A DNA stretch of 64,000 nucleotides, taken from contig NZ_JAKVTV010000004.1 in the NCBI RefSeq assembly GCF_022489035.1, positions 62,001 through 126,000 on the forward strand, written 5' to 3'. This DNA is from Christiangramia lutea (GTDB taxonomy: Bacteria; Bacteroidota; Bacteroidia; Flavobacteriales; Flavobacteriaceae). Made by a program: the position numbers and the translations under genes. Numbering within the stretch: position 1 is the first letter of the stretch; every line of letters begins with the position of its first letter. The notes under the pieces are model-generated. The model was given only the letters and a program-made list of their open reading frames with translations. It ran no database searches and was not told the origin of the DNA. Shown here piece after piece: positions 38,698 to 47,101 of the stretch.

Positions 38698-40242
38698 TTG
38701 AATACAAATTTTTTATTCGTAGCTGCCGAGAACGATGGTATCTCCCGATGCAAGGCAGGAGGAATGGGAGACGTTGTTCGTGACGTTCCCCGGGAAATTT
38801 CTAATAGGGGAGACCAGGTTAATATTATTACTCCTTCCTATTCCAGGCTTCATCTTTCTGAAGCAACGAAGATCACAGATATTCATTTTGTATTTCGAGG
38901 TGTTCCTCATAATGGCGAGATTTATGAAATAGCAGGGAAAAAGCAAATTAATGGCATAAAGCATTTTGTGCTTCACCACGAGGATATAAAGGCTGGCGAT
39001 ATTGCACACATCTATTTTAATGATCCCGATCAACCATTTTATACAGATGCGAATGTATTTTCTTTATTCTGTACCGCGGTCGCCGCGGCCATCAGGGAAG
39101 AAGTCTTCGGAAAAATTGATATTATTCATCTTCATGATTGGCATACCAGCATGTTACTTTTCCTTCGAGAGTATAATCCCAGGTTTGAAATATTGAAAGA
39201 TATAAGAATAGTTTATACGATTCATAACCTGGCAATCCAGGGGATAAGGCCGTTCGACAATAATTATTCTTCTGTCCAGGCATTTTTTCCGGATATAGAA
39301 TTTGACCGTGAACAGTTGTACGACCATCGATATACAGATTGTATCAACCTAATGGCGGTAGGTATAAGACTTTCTGATGCAGTGCATACAGTTTCACCTT
39401 CCTATATGGAAGATATTCAGAAGTCAAGTGATCCTCCACATTTTATAGGTGGGGAAGGACTTGAAGATGACTTGAGAATTGCCAAAAAGGAAGGAAGATT
39501 ATTCGGAATCCTGAATGGTGCATCTTACGAAGGTTTTATTCAGGTAGAAAAAGGAATCCTACTTAGGCAATGTGTAAGAAGACTCTTCCGATGGTTACAG
39601 GAAGAAAAAAAGGATTATAAGGCACATTACCTGGCGCATACAGGCGAGAAGATAACCCGTTGGCAAGAACATAAACCAGACTTTATTTGTACCAGTGTAG
39701 CCCGGCTTACCGAACAGAAGTTTTTCTTTTTTCGGGAAGATCCCGAATTGCTTCCAGCACTTATGAATAAGCTGAAAGAAGTGAATGGCATTTATATCTT
39801 ACTTGGGACCGGCGCTCCCGAATATGAATCGATATTCAGAGAGGCTAGTTATCATCATAAGAATTTCATTTTTATCAATGCGCAGTCAGAGAGTATCATT
39901 GATATGTTATACCAGGAATCGAACCTGTACTTAATGCCAAGCCAGTTTGAACCATGTGGAATAAGTCAGATGCTGGCAATGAGAAATGGTCAGCCGTGTC
40001 TTGTTCATAGTTCGGGAGGCCTTAAGGATACAGTAAAACACAATATAACAGGATTCAGTTTCGATGGAAAAACAACTGACGAAAAAATTCAGAATTTCAT
40101 CAAGGTTTTTTCTGATGCTGTAGATCTTTATTTTCAAGACCGAGCAAAATGGAATAAGATATCATCTAATGCAAAGGAGCAAAGATTTACCTGGAAGAAA
40201 TCTGTTGAAAAATATTATCAATATCTATACTTGGTAAAATAA
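38698..40242 (+). CDS. glgA: GT5-type glycogen synthase
   Basis: A 514-residue glucosyltransferase that would extend alpha-1,4-glucan from a nucleotide-glucose. The N-terminal substrate loop KAGGMGDVVRD (from Lys19) corresponds to the GT5 KxGG motif. HDWH at 146-149, YTIHNLAIQG near 175 and the C-terminal SQFEPCG (415-421) with the catalytic Glu complete the signature. The start is TTG; it is preferred because the glycosyltransferase fold begins at once with NFLFVAAEND and no ATG lies upstream in frame that I can see. glgB and glgC are not nearby. It has no visible terminator. Confidence 0.85.
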   Translation: MNTNFLFVAAENDGISRCKAGGMGDVVRDVPREISNRGDQVNIITPSYSRLHLSEATKITDIHFVFRGVPHNGEIYEIAGKKQINGIKHFVLHHEDIKAGDIAHIYFNDPDQPFYTDANVFSLFCTAVAAAIREEVFGKIDIIHLHDWHTSMLLFLREYNPRFEILKDIRIVYTIHNLAIQGIRPFDNNYSSVQAFFPDIEFDREQLYDHRYTDCINLMAVGIRLSDAVHTVSPSYMEDIQKSSDPPHFIGGEGLEDDLRIAKKEGRLFGILNGASYEGFIQVEKGILLRQCVRRLFRWLQEEKKDYKAHYLAHTGEKITRWQEHKPDFICTSVARLTEQKFFFFREDPELLPALMNKLKEVNGIYILLGTGAPEYESIFREASYHHKNFIFINAQSESIIDMLYQESNLYLMPSQFEPCGISQMLAMRNGQPCLVHSSGGLKDTVKHNITGFSFDGKTTDEKIQNFIKVFSDAVDLYFQDRAKWNKISSNAKEQRFTWKKSVEKYYQYLYLVK

Positions 40243-40499
40243 TTTGTTTCCAATTACAAATCTCTTGATGCTACCTATTCCTGTATAGATAACATATATA
40301 AGGCTCAAGATTTTTTCCATATTTCAGCCTATCTTATTAAAACAAGCCTAACTTTTTGGTATAATAAAGTTAAAATTCACGAAAACTGAACAAAATCGGG
40401 CTATTTCTGATATTTCGTTACTAAGCTTAAAATTATTTTAACACTAAATTTCGTATTTTAGCAATCCTTAAAAATTAATCTAAAAGAACTATATATAAT

Positions 40500-41783
40500 A
40501 TGTCTAAAACAGCGACACTCGAATTTGACGGAAAGAAATATGAGTTTCCCATTACCGTAGGAACAGAAGATGAAATAGGGATTGATATTAAAAAACTTCG
40601 CGGAGAAGCAGGTCTTATTACTTTGGATCCTGGATTTAAGAATACAGGAAGTTGTGAGAGTGCCATCACATTTTTGGACGGTGAGAAAGGTATTTTGAGA
40701 TATCGGGGATATGCTATTGAAGATCTGGCAGAAAAAGCAGATTTCCTTGAAGTAGTATATCTTCTGATCTTTGGAGAATTACCGAACAAGGAGCAGTTAG
40801 AGAAGTTCACAAATGATATCAAGGAGCAGTCCCATGTAGATGAGGAAATGAAAAAGATCCTTGACGGATTTCCTAAATCTGCCCATCCAATGGGGGTTCT
40901 TTCATCGCTTACAAGTGCCCTGATTGCTTTTAATCCATCTTCTGTTGATGTGTCTTCAGAAGAAGACATGTATAAAGCGATCGTTAAGATATTAGGTAAA
41001 TTTCCGGTACTTGCAGCCTGGACCCTTAGAAAGAAAAATAGCCTTCCGTTGAATTATGGAGATGAAGATCTTGGTTATGTAGAGAACCTCCATAAAATGA
41101 TGTTCGAAAAGCCAAATAAGACCTATAGTGTGGATAAAGCAGTGATTAATGCTTTGGATAAGCTTTTAATACTGCATGCAGATCATGAGCAGAACTGTTC
41201 TACTTCTACAGTAAGAATGGTAGGTTCATCTCATGCTGGTCTTTTTGCCTCTCTTTCAGCAGGTATTTCTGCGCTTTGGGGACCACTTCATGGTGGAGCT
41301 AACCAGGCGGTGATTGAAATGCTTGAAAATATTAAGGAAGACGGTGGGGATACCAAGAAATTTATGGAAAAGGCTAAGGATAAAGAAGATCCTTTCCGTT
41401 TAATGGGCTTTGGACACCGTGTTTACAAGAATTTCGATCCGCGTGCTAAGATTATTAAGAAATCTGCTGACGAAGTTCTTGGTCAGCTTGGAATAGAGGA
41501 TCCTGTTCTTGATATAGCTAAAGGGTTGGAAAAGCAAGCCCTTGAAGATGACTATTTCGTGAAGAGAAAATTATATCCAAACGTAGATTTCTATTCTGGA
41601 ATCATTTACCGTGCATTAGGGATCCCGGTTGATATGTTTACCGTAATGTTCGCACTTGGTAGACTTCCAGGGTGGATTGCTCAATGGAGAGAAATGAGAT
41701 TAAAAAAGGAACCAATTGGTAGGCCAAGGCAAATTTATACCGGTGAAAATCATAGAGAGTTTAAGCCGCTAGGTAATAGATAA
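40500..41783 (+). CDS. gltA: Citrate synthase
   Basis: A 427-residue enzyme condensing acetyl-CoA with oxaloacetate, the entry step of the TCA cycle. Its length fits the hexameric type I form of Gram-negative bacteria. Catalytic regions are HADHEQNCSTSTVRMVGSSH (first His), LMGFGHRVYKNFDPRAKI (second His, and Arg) and PNVDFYSGIIYRALGIP (Asp). The 257-base spacer upstream contains TATTTTAG at 40454, one mismatch from TAnnTTTG, which may be its promoter. It ends at a bidirectional terminator. Confidence 0.97.
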   Translation: MSKTATLEFDGKKYEFPITVGTEDEIGIDIKKLRGEAGLITLDPGFKNTGSCESAITFLDGEKGILRYRGYAIEDLAEKADFLEVVYLLIFGELPNKEQLEKFTNDIKEQSHVDEEMKKILDGFPKSAHPMGVLSSLTSALIAFNPSSVDVSSEEDMYKAIVKILGKFPVLAAWTLRKKNSLPLNYGDEDLGYVENLHKMMFEKPNKTYSVDKAVINALDKLLILHADHEQNCSTSTVRMVGSSHAGLFASLSAGISALWGPLHGGANQAVIEMLENIKEDGGDTKKFMEKAKDKEDPFRLMGFGHRVYKNFDPRAKIIKKSADEVLGQLGIEDPVLDIAKGLEKQALEDDYFVKRKLYPNVDFYSGIIYRALGIPVDMFTVMFALGRLPGWIAQWREMRLKKEPIGRPRQIYTGENHREFKPLGNR

Positions 41784-41800
41784 TTTTCAATCTATTTAAT

Positions 41801-41835
41801 AAAAAAAAGCCTCTTCATCAGAAGCGGCTTTTTTT
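41801..41835. terminator. Bidirectional terminator between gltA and the GT2 fusion gene
   Basis: An A-run and GCC plus CTTC (41801-41816) pair with GAAG plus GGC and a T-run (41821-41835), with one T/C mismatch and loop ATCA. It serves gltA (+) and overlaps the stop of the converging glycosyltransferase gene. Confidence 0.85.
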
Positions 41836-44800
41836 ATTCATCATCATCAACTTCTTTCGTTTTAAGTGGAATATTCAAAGAGATTAGTTTTCTTAAAACA
41901 TATTCTTCAGCAGGGGAGGTTACAGTAAGTAGCAACCTGTAATTTTCGTAATCCTGAGGCACGTTTAATGTTATCTTTGGACCGTTACCTAGTTTTTTCA
42001 AAGCTAGGGGGTTGGAGAATGTGTCAGTTTTTATTAAGGTCCATTCATAGCGAAGGTCTTTATCAAGATTGTTTTCATGATGCCAGCTATTATTAAAATA
42101 TAACACTGCGTGATAGGTGGCTTTTTCATTCCCGATTGCCAGGAGTGGTACCGCAGGTTTTAGAATACCTAGTTTTAATTCAGATTCTGTGAGGTTATTT
42201 TTACCCCAATTTTCACTTATAGTACGAAGATTGCTCTTTTTTCTGCCTTCAAAATCTAGCATACCATCATAACTCAACTTATTGGTGAATCTTTCATCCT
42301 GCCAGTTTTCTAGTATCGCGGTAGACTGGTTTATGTTAATTTGATCCAGAAATTCAGGCGAAATCGAGGTTATTAGAAGTGGTATTTTTTCCTTAGTAGC
42401 CAAATCTATGGTTTTATCAAGATATGCAGTATCCCTAACTACCAAACCAAAATAATCTGCCGGTACGTATTTGTTCAATTCACTAAGTATATATCTGGTT
42501 TCAGAATTTAATTCAATATTTAACACTACCGGTGTAGAAGGCGAGTAAAGTTTTATTTTAGGGAATAATTGCGTGTACCAGTCGACCATCGCCTGTTGCT
42601 GTTCAAATAGTAATGGTTTATTATAATAGTCTTCCAGCCGAAGATTAAATGAGTATCCGGTTATATTTTCATGATTGTTTAAGTTTTTTACTTTTTCAAG
42701 TATTTCTTCTTCCATTTCCGTTACTACTGCTTCATTATTGATGAAATCAACAGGCTCAAAGGTCTGAAAGTCATACATGATATTTATATTGTTTCTCTGA
42801 GAGTATTTCAGGGTATTATGATCGTATACGTTCCCACCAGGATAGAGAATGGTGTTTATTCCAACCTTTTTCATCAGCCTGAAATCCTTGAGCAAAGTTT
42901 TCCTACTAAGAACATAATAATTATCCTTCCAGTTCAAGCCTTTTTTATATCGAACTCCTCTGGGATATTTTTTAAATTTTAAACGATTATTCGTGCTAAT
43001 TCGATTCCTAGTATCGGGCTTCCTATAAGATATACTACCTTGGTATTCTGAAAACAGACCTATAGAATCTGTAGTCCAATCGATATATTCTTCCAGGTAA
43101 ACCTTCCCCTCCGGTATATTATTATCATAAGCACTGTTGAACATCACTACAGCCTTAACTTCCTCAAATTCATTGCGTAATATTTCTGAAGAATTTCTTA
43201 GCCAATTAGATTGTTCATTCGAATTTGAAGATTTAACAGAGCCAAACTCTGCCAGCATCACTGGTTTTCTGGTGAACCAGTATAATTTATCATGAAATTC
43301 CTTGTAAAGCTTTTCGAAGGCAACAGTTTTGCCTCTCTTATTTAACTTAGCGTAATTCAAAAGAGTGAACCCTACCCAGTCAACATATTCATCACCAGGA
43401 TAAAATTTATTCATATTCTCAAATTTCCATGGATTCCATACCATCATTATTTTGTATGCTCCCTGAGATTTCAGGAGATTATATACATGTTTCCAGGCCA
43501 ATTTAAATTCCTCTTCAAGATTTCCTTTTGTCTTGCTCCAGGGGTATTGAGGGTTGTCGAATTCGTGAGCAAATCGAAGGTATACCGGTTCATCGAATTC
43601 AGCCAACTGCTTTCCGAAGGTATTGATATAAGAGTCATATTCTCCATTAGCAATGCGTTTAAGAATACTTTCCTGCCCCTTTCTAGAATTCTCAGTATTT
43701 TTTTCTTTAAGCCAGGGCTCCCAGGTTATCATTGGGATAGCGTTTTCGGCCTTAATAGATTTTAATAACTTCTCGGGAAAGTTATTTTTGGCATTCTTGT
43801 CCCATGAGAGGTAGAAGGAAATTATATTAAAATCAAGTTGCTGCTCTTTCTCGATCTTCTTTATTTCAGATAGATTCACTACTCCGGTGTCTCGGTCTGG
43901 ATGATATATTCCCAGATAAGAGCCAGATTCAGGTTGATAATACTGTGCGGATATGTCATCCCATCTTTTACCATCCTTTTGTTGTTTCAGCCAAACGGAG
44001 GTTATCAGGACAATAAGCAATATTGGTAATGCTGTAAATCTGGTAACCGTAAAAAGAGAATTTCCAGCTTTAAGAGTTTTAATTCTTAATGAATTAAGTT
44101 TAGCAACAAGGTCTTTCCTTAAATTGTTTCGGAGTATATTATTTTCATTCGTGGTTTTAATTGTTAGATAAATGCCTAATAGCATTATAATCGCATTGAA
44201 TATAGCGAAGCCAGACATTACCATGGTGAAAGGGGTGTAGTCATTGGAAAGACCAATGAAAACAGCAATTACGGAAATAAGAGCAACAATTGAGTTTGGA
44301 ATAATAATCCTGTAGTTCGTCGCAAATTCATTTTCCTTTGGCGTGGGGAGGTAAGGTATATTCTTGTTCAGTATCGTATAGAAGAATCCTAATAAATAGA
44401 TCCACCAGGTGTTAATTTCCAGCAAGCCGCCAATAAGATGAAAGCCTCTTTCTTTTCTCTGTATAACCCATTTTTGAATATACGTTCTAATTAATATGGA
44501 ACTTCCAACCATTGGGAGTAAAGCCAGACCGAAATCGATAACGTTTCCTTTCCAGGGTGTAATGGAAAATAACAGAGAAATGATTGGAATTATAAAATTC
44601 AATAAGGTGATCAGGCCGCTCAGGTAATGAAGGGGAAGAATGCCAAAATGAATTTTTTGGCGTAAAGAAAATTTGTTAAAAAGTTTAGGGTAAACCTTAA
44701 ATAATAGATCGAAAGTTCCTCTGGCCCATTTCAGCTGTTGCTTAAAATAACTGGTAAGGTTAGAAGGAGCTAATCCCTGGGCTAAAATCTTTGGGAGGTA

Positions 44801-45625
44801 TACTGCCTTCCAATTCCTGGAATACAGCTTCATAGCTGTATGCATGTCCTCGCAAAGACCAGGTGCGTGTCCTCCAATACTATCCAAGGCGGATCTTCTA
44901 AAAACACAATTTGCTCCTATTGCATTTACGCTTCCATAGGAATTAAGTGTCATCATCATGGGACCGTAGAACTGGAAAGTTTGTTCAGCCGCTCCTCTGG
45001 CAACCAGGGTCTCTTTAATATTATAATATCCCTGGACTGTTTGTACAAATCCTATTTCCGGGTCTGAGAAATAGGGAATTACCTGATCAAGAAAATCTGG
45101 ATCAGGTATATGATCTGGGTCCAGAATAACGGTGATATCTCCTTTAGCAACTTTTCTTAGGGCATTATTGATATTCCCTGCTTTCGCGTCTACGCGGTTA
45201 TTTCTGGTTACATGGTGGATTCCATGGCTTTTGCAAAAATCTTTTAAGTAAGGATCATTTGCTTCATCACATAAAAAAGTTTCGTGGGGGTATTTAATTT
45301 TAATAATAGCCTCCAGGGTTGTGATTATCATTTGATAAGGTTCCCCTGGAAAATAAGTCGTAAGAACATCTACCGTGAAGTCCTGTTTTTTATCCGGTTT
45401 TTTGGGAATTGAAATGTTGGAATAATTGTACCACAGGTAAATTTTTTTAAGGATCCCATAAAAAAGACTAATGGAAAGTAGAATGAATAAGAATGTATTA
45501 CCCCAGGATTCCCGATCCAGGAAAAAATATAGAAAATTCAGGATACTAACGATACCGAGTAAAATTAAAAACTTGATTACCCTATTCTCATTAGTAGTAG
45601 GGGCTTTAATATTATTCCTCATCAC
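41834..45625 (-). CDS. Cellulose-synthase-like GT2 fused to a GH26-like domain and a C-terminal barrel-like region
   Basis: A 1263-residue membrane protein. Two N-terminal membrane segments (18-60) precede a processive GT2 domain with Asp120, DPD at 169-171, ED at 259-260 and QQLKW at 296-300, the D, DxD, ED, QxxRW-type signature. More membrane segments follow (about 325-490 and 530-545). Residues about 560-860 resemble GH26: WEPWLKEKN, FAHEF with Glu688 as likely acid/base, MMVWNPW, and LAEFGS with Glu793 as likely nucleophile. Residues about 890-1150 look like another TIM-barrel (DFRLMKKVGINTI) without clear catalytic Glu, then a beta domain. It has no PilZ domain and no BcsB neighbour. It may make a beta-glycan and trim or bind it outside the membrane; the product is unknown. 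Its start overlaps the upstream GH2-like gene by 14 bases. Confidence 0.85.
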   Translation of the reverse strand: MMRNNIKAPTTNENRVIKFLILLGIVSILNFLYFFLDRESWGNTFLFILLSISLFYGILKKIYLWYNYSNISIPKKPDKKQDFTVDVLTTYFPGEPYQMIITTLEAIIKIKYPHETFLCDEANDPYLKDFCKSHGIHHVTRNNRVDAKAGNINNALRKVAKGDITVILDPDHIPDPDFLDQVIPYFSDPEIGFVQTVQGYYNIKETLVARGAAEQTFQFYGPMMMTLNSYGSVNAIGANCVFRRSALDSIGGHAPGLCEDMHTAMKLYSRNWKAVYLPKILAQGLAPSNLTSYFKQQLKWARGTFDLLFKVYPKLFNKFSLRQKIHFGILPLHYLSGLITLLNFIIPIISLLFSITPWKGNVIDFGLALLPMVGSSILIRTYIQKWVIQRKERGFHLIGGLLEINTWWIYLLGFFYTILNKNIPYLPTPKENEFATNYRIIIPNSIVALISVIAVFIGLSNDYTPFTMVMSGFAIFNAIIMLLGIYLTIKTTNENNILRNNLRKDLVAKLNSLRIKTLKAGNSLFTVTRFTALPILLIVLITSVWLKQQKDGKRWDDISAQYYQPESGSYLGIYHPDRDTGVVNLSEIKKIEKEQQLDFNIISFYLSWDKNAKNNFPEKLLKSIKAENAIPMITWEPWLKEKNTENSRKGQESILKRIANGEYDSYINTFGKQLAEFDEPVYLRFAHEFDNPQYPWSKTKGNLEEEFKLAWKHVYNLLKSQGAYKIMMVWNPWKFENMNKFYPGDEYVDWVGFTLLNYAKLNKRGKTVAFEKLYKEFHDKLYWFTRKPVMLAEFGSVKSSNSNEQSNWLRNSSEILRNEFEEVKAVVMFNSAYDNNIPEGKVYLEEYIDWTTDSIGLFSEYQGSISYRKPDTRNRISTNNRLKFKKYPRGVRYKKGLNWKDNYYVLSRKTLLKDFRLMKKVGINTILYPGGNVYDHNTLKYSQRNNINIMYDFQTFEPVDFINNEAVVTEMEEEILEKVKNLNNHENITGYSFNLRLEDYYNKPLLFEQQQAMVDWYTQLFPKIKLYSPSTPVVLNIELNSETRYILSELNKYVPADYFGLVVRDTAYLDKTIDLATKEKIPLLITSISPEFLDQININQSTAILENWQDERFTNKLSYDGMLDFEGRKKSNLRTISENWGKNNLTESELKLGILKPAVPLLAIGNEKATYHAVLYFNNSWHHENNLDKDLRYEWTLIKTDTFSNPLALKKLGNGPKITLNVPQDYENYRLLLTVTSPAEEYVLRKLISLNIPLKTKEVDDDE

Positions 45626-46922
45626 TCGGATTTAGAACATAAAACGGAATATTTGCAGTGGCAAAATATTCGGTTTCATTGGTCAGATAAACAAATAGGC
45701 GATAGGGACCTTCCTTTTTCGGAACATTAAATTTTACAATATTTTCATCCTTCTTAAAATCTATTTCTGTTAAGACTTTACTTTCATGGGATTTATACCA
45801 GGATTCGGGTCTTAACTCCCATTGATATTGAAGTTGTTGATCAAAGTTACCTGGTAGAAAGACTTCAGCTCTAACTTCTTCATCTGGAGATAAGGTTATA
45901 CTTTTATTTGCTCCAAGTTCATTTAGCAATATATAATCCAAACGGGGACCTTTATAAATTCTGTTTGTTTCTTTCCAGATATTTTCAAGCTCAAATACCG
46001 CCTCTGTTTTAAGTTTGTTTTCTTTAAAAAGGCTATACCAGGTTGGAGTAGATTCAATTTTATGTGCGAAATAAAAAACGAAATTTCCTAACGAACCGTT
46101 CTTCTTAATAGGTTCCAGGTAATTATTATATCGTTCTTTTATTAGTTGAGCTTTTTTGGTGCTGGTTTCTTCTATAGGTGCCTTCCAGGAAGTGAAATTT
46201 GATTCCCAGGGACCATTTACTCCCCATTCCGTGATCACATGTGGTCCATCCCATATCGGTGAAATTGGACTTAATAAATCTGAAAAACGACTTAAATTTC
46301 CAAAGGCATTAAAAGAGATAAAATCTAATTGCGGACTTTTGGTTATAATGGTTAGTACTCTGTATTTATTGGCTCCAATAGTACTGGTGCTAACAGGATG
46401 ATTAGGATCTATTTCATGTATTAGATCAATTAACTCATTATAGTTAGAGAAGAAGTTGGTAGATTTATAAATATAGGGATAGTATATTTCGTTGCCCAGA
46501 TTCCAATAGAGCAAAGCCGGATGATCGTAATATTTTTCTACTAAATTTTTAACCTTTTCCTTTACTAAAAGGAAGTATTCCCTTTCTTCATAATATTTAA
46601 GATTATTATAATATTTTGGAATAGGAATGTCCACAACAACCATTAGGCCTAATGAATGCGCCTTATCAAGAGTTCTCTGTAAATAAAGGGTGTCATAGAT
46701 TCGGGCGGTGTTCGCGCCGGCAGCCTTTAATTCTTCCAGGTATTCGGCATTAGTTGCACCTCCTTTAATATAAAACTTTTCTCCATTTCGGATAAGGCTA
46801 TAACCTTCCTCAGTTTTTTCAATATGCACGGTGGCAGAATGATTTTCGCATTTATCATCTGTACATGAAAGCACCACAACCAGAAGTGACGCTAATAAAA
46901 GTTTTAAACCAAGTTCTTTCAG
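45612..46922 (-). CDS. GH2/GH5-like TIM-barrel glycoside hydrolase lipoprotein
   Basis: A hydrolase-like lipoprotein, 436 residues if read from the CTG at 46922, or 421 from the GTG at 46877. The GTG start leaves only four residues before the lipobox Cys (VLSC). In-frame sequence upstream encodes a full signal peptide, KELGLKLLLASLLVVVLSC, so an unusual CTG (or ATC at 46931) start is likely. The barrel has YWNLGNE with Glu145 (acid/base) and VITEWGV with Glu232 (nucleophile) in CTG numbering, plus GANTARIY as in GH2 catalytic domains. A C-terminal beta domain resembles the end of the fused GT2 protein. It is probably anchored in the outer membrane or periplasm and acts on the glycan of its overlapping partner; this is inferred from context. 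Confidence 0.8.
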   Translation of the reverse strand: MKELGLKLLLASLLVVVLSCTDDKCENHSATVHIEKTEEGYSLIRNGEKFYIKGGATNAEYLEELKAAGANTARIYDTLYLQRTLDKAHSLGLMVVVDIPIPKYYNNLKYYEEREYFLLVKEKVKNLVEKYYDHPALLYWNLGNEIYYPYIYKSTNFFSNYNELIDLIHEIDPNHPVSTSTIGANKYRVLTIITKSPQLDFISFNAFGNLSRFSDLLSPISPIWDGPHVITEWGVNGPWESNFTSWKAPIEETSTKKAQLIKERYNNYLEPIKKNGSLGNFVFYFAHKIESTPTWYSLFKENKLKTEAVFELENIWKETNRIYKGPRLDYILLNELGANKSITLSPDEEVRAEVFLPGNFDQQLQYQWELRPESWYKSHESKVLTEIDFKKDENIVKFNVPKKEGPYRLFVYLTNETEYFATANIPFYVLNPSDEE

Positions 46923-46970
46923 AAAATAGATTTTACCCCAAAATGTAGATTAGACGGGCCTAAGATATTA

Positions 46971-46980
46971 AAGTATACTT
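46971..46980. repeat. 10-bp palindrome in the GH/ADI divergent spacer
   Basis: AAGTATACTT is a perfect 10-base palindrome, 10 bases left of the longer palindrome at 46990-47003. Short A/T palindromes arise by chance, so on its own it is weak; with its neighbour it could be part of an operator. Confidence 0.35.
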
Positions 46981-46989
46981 AAATATACA

Positions 46990-47003
46990 GAGTGAGCTCA
47001 CTC
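46990..47003. promoter_or_regulatory. Perfect 14-bp palindrome, candidate operator
   Basis: GAGTGAGCTCACTC is fully palindromic and lies in the 179-base divergent spacer, 67 bases from the CTG start of the hydrolase operon and 98 bases before the arginine-deiminase-like gene. It could bind a dimeric regulator controlling one or both sides. No regulator gene is adjacent. Confidence 0.5.
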
Positions 47004-47061
47004 AAACTTCAGTTGGAAAGGAATATTTAAAGGAGAACTTTTCTTCAGTATATTCTCACGC

Positions 47062-47087
47062 TTGGGTAAAGCCTTTTATTATCTTTG
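47062..47087 (+). promoter_or_regulatory. Promoter of the guanidino-hydrolase operon
   Basis: TATCTTTG at 47080-47087 is an exact TAnnTTTG. TTG at 47062-47064 is the closest -33 candidate, but the 15-nt spacer is shorter than usual. The -7 box lies 14 bases before the ATG, so the mRNA leader would be under 10 bases or the mRNA nearly leaderless. Confidence 0.65.
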
Positions 47088-47101
47088 CCAAAATTTATTG
47101 C

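Noticed and set aside
41834-45625. Classification as a plain cellulose synthase (BcsA)
   Set aside because: It lacks PilZ, and neighbours BcsB/BcsC/BcsZ are missing; the long extracytoplasmic hydrolase-like part is not found in BcsA.
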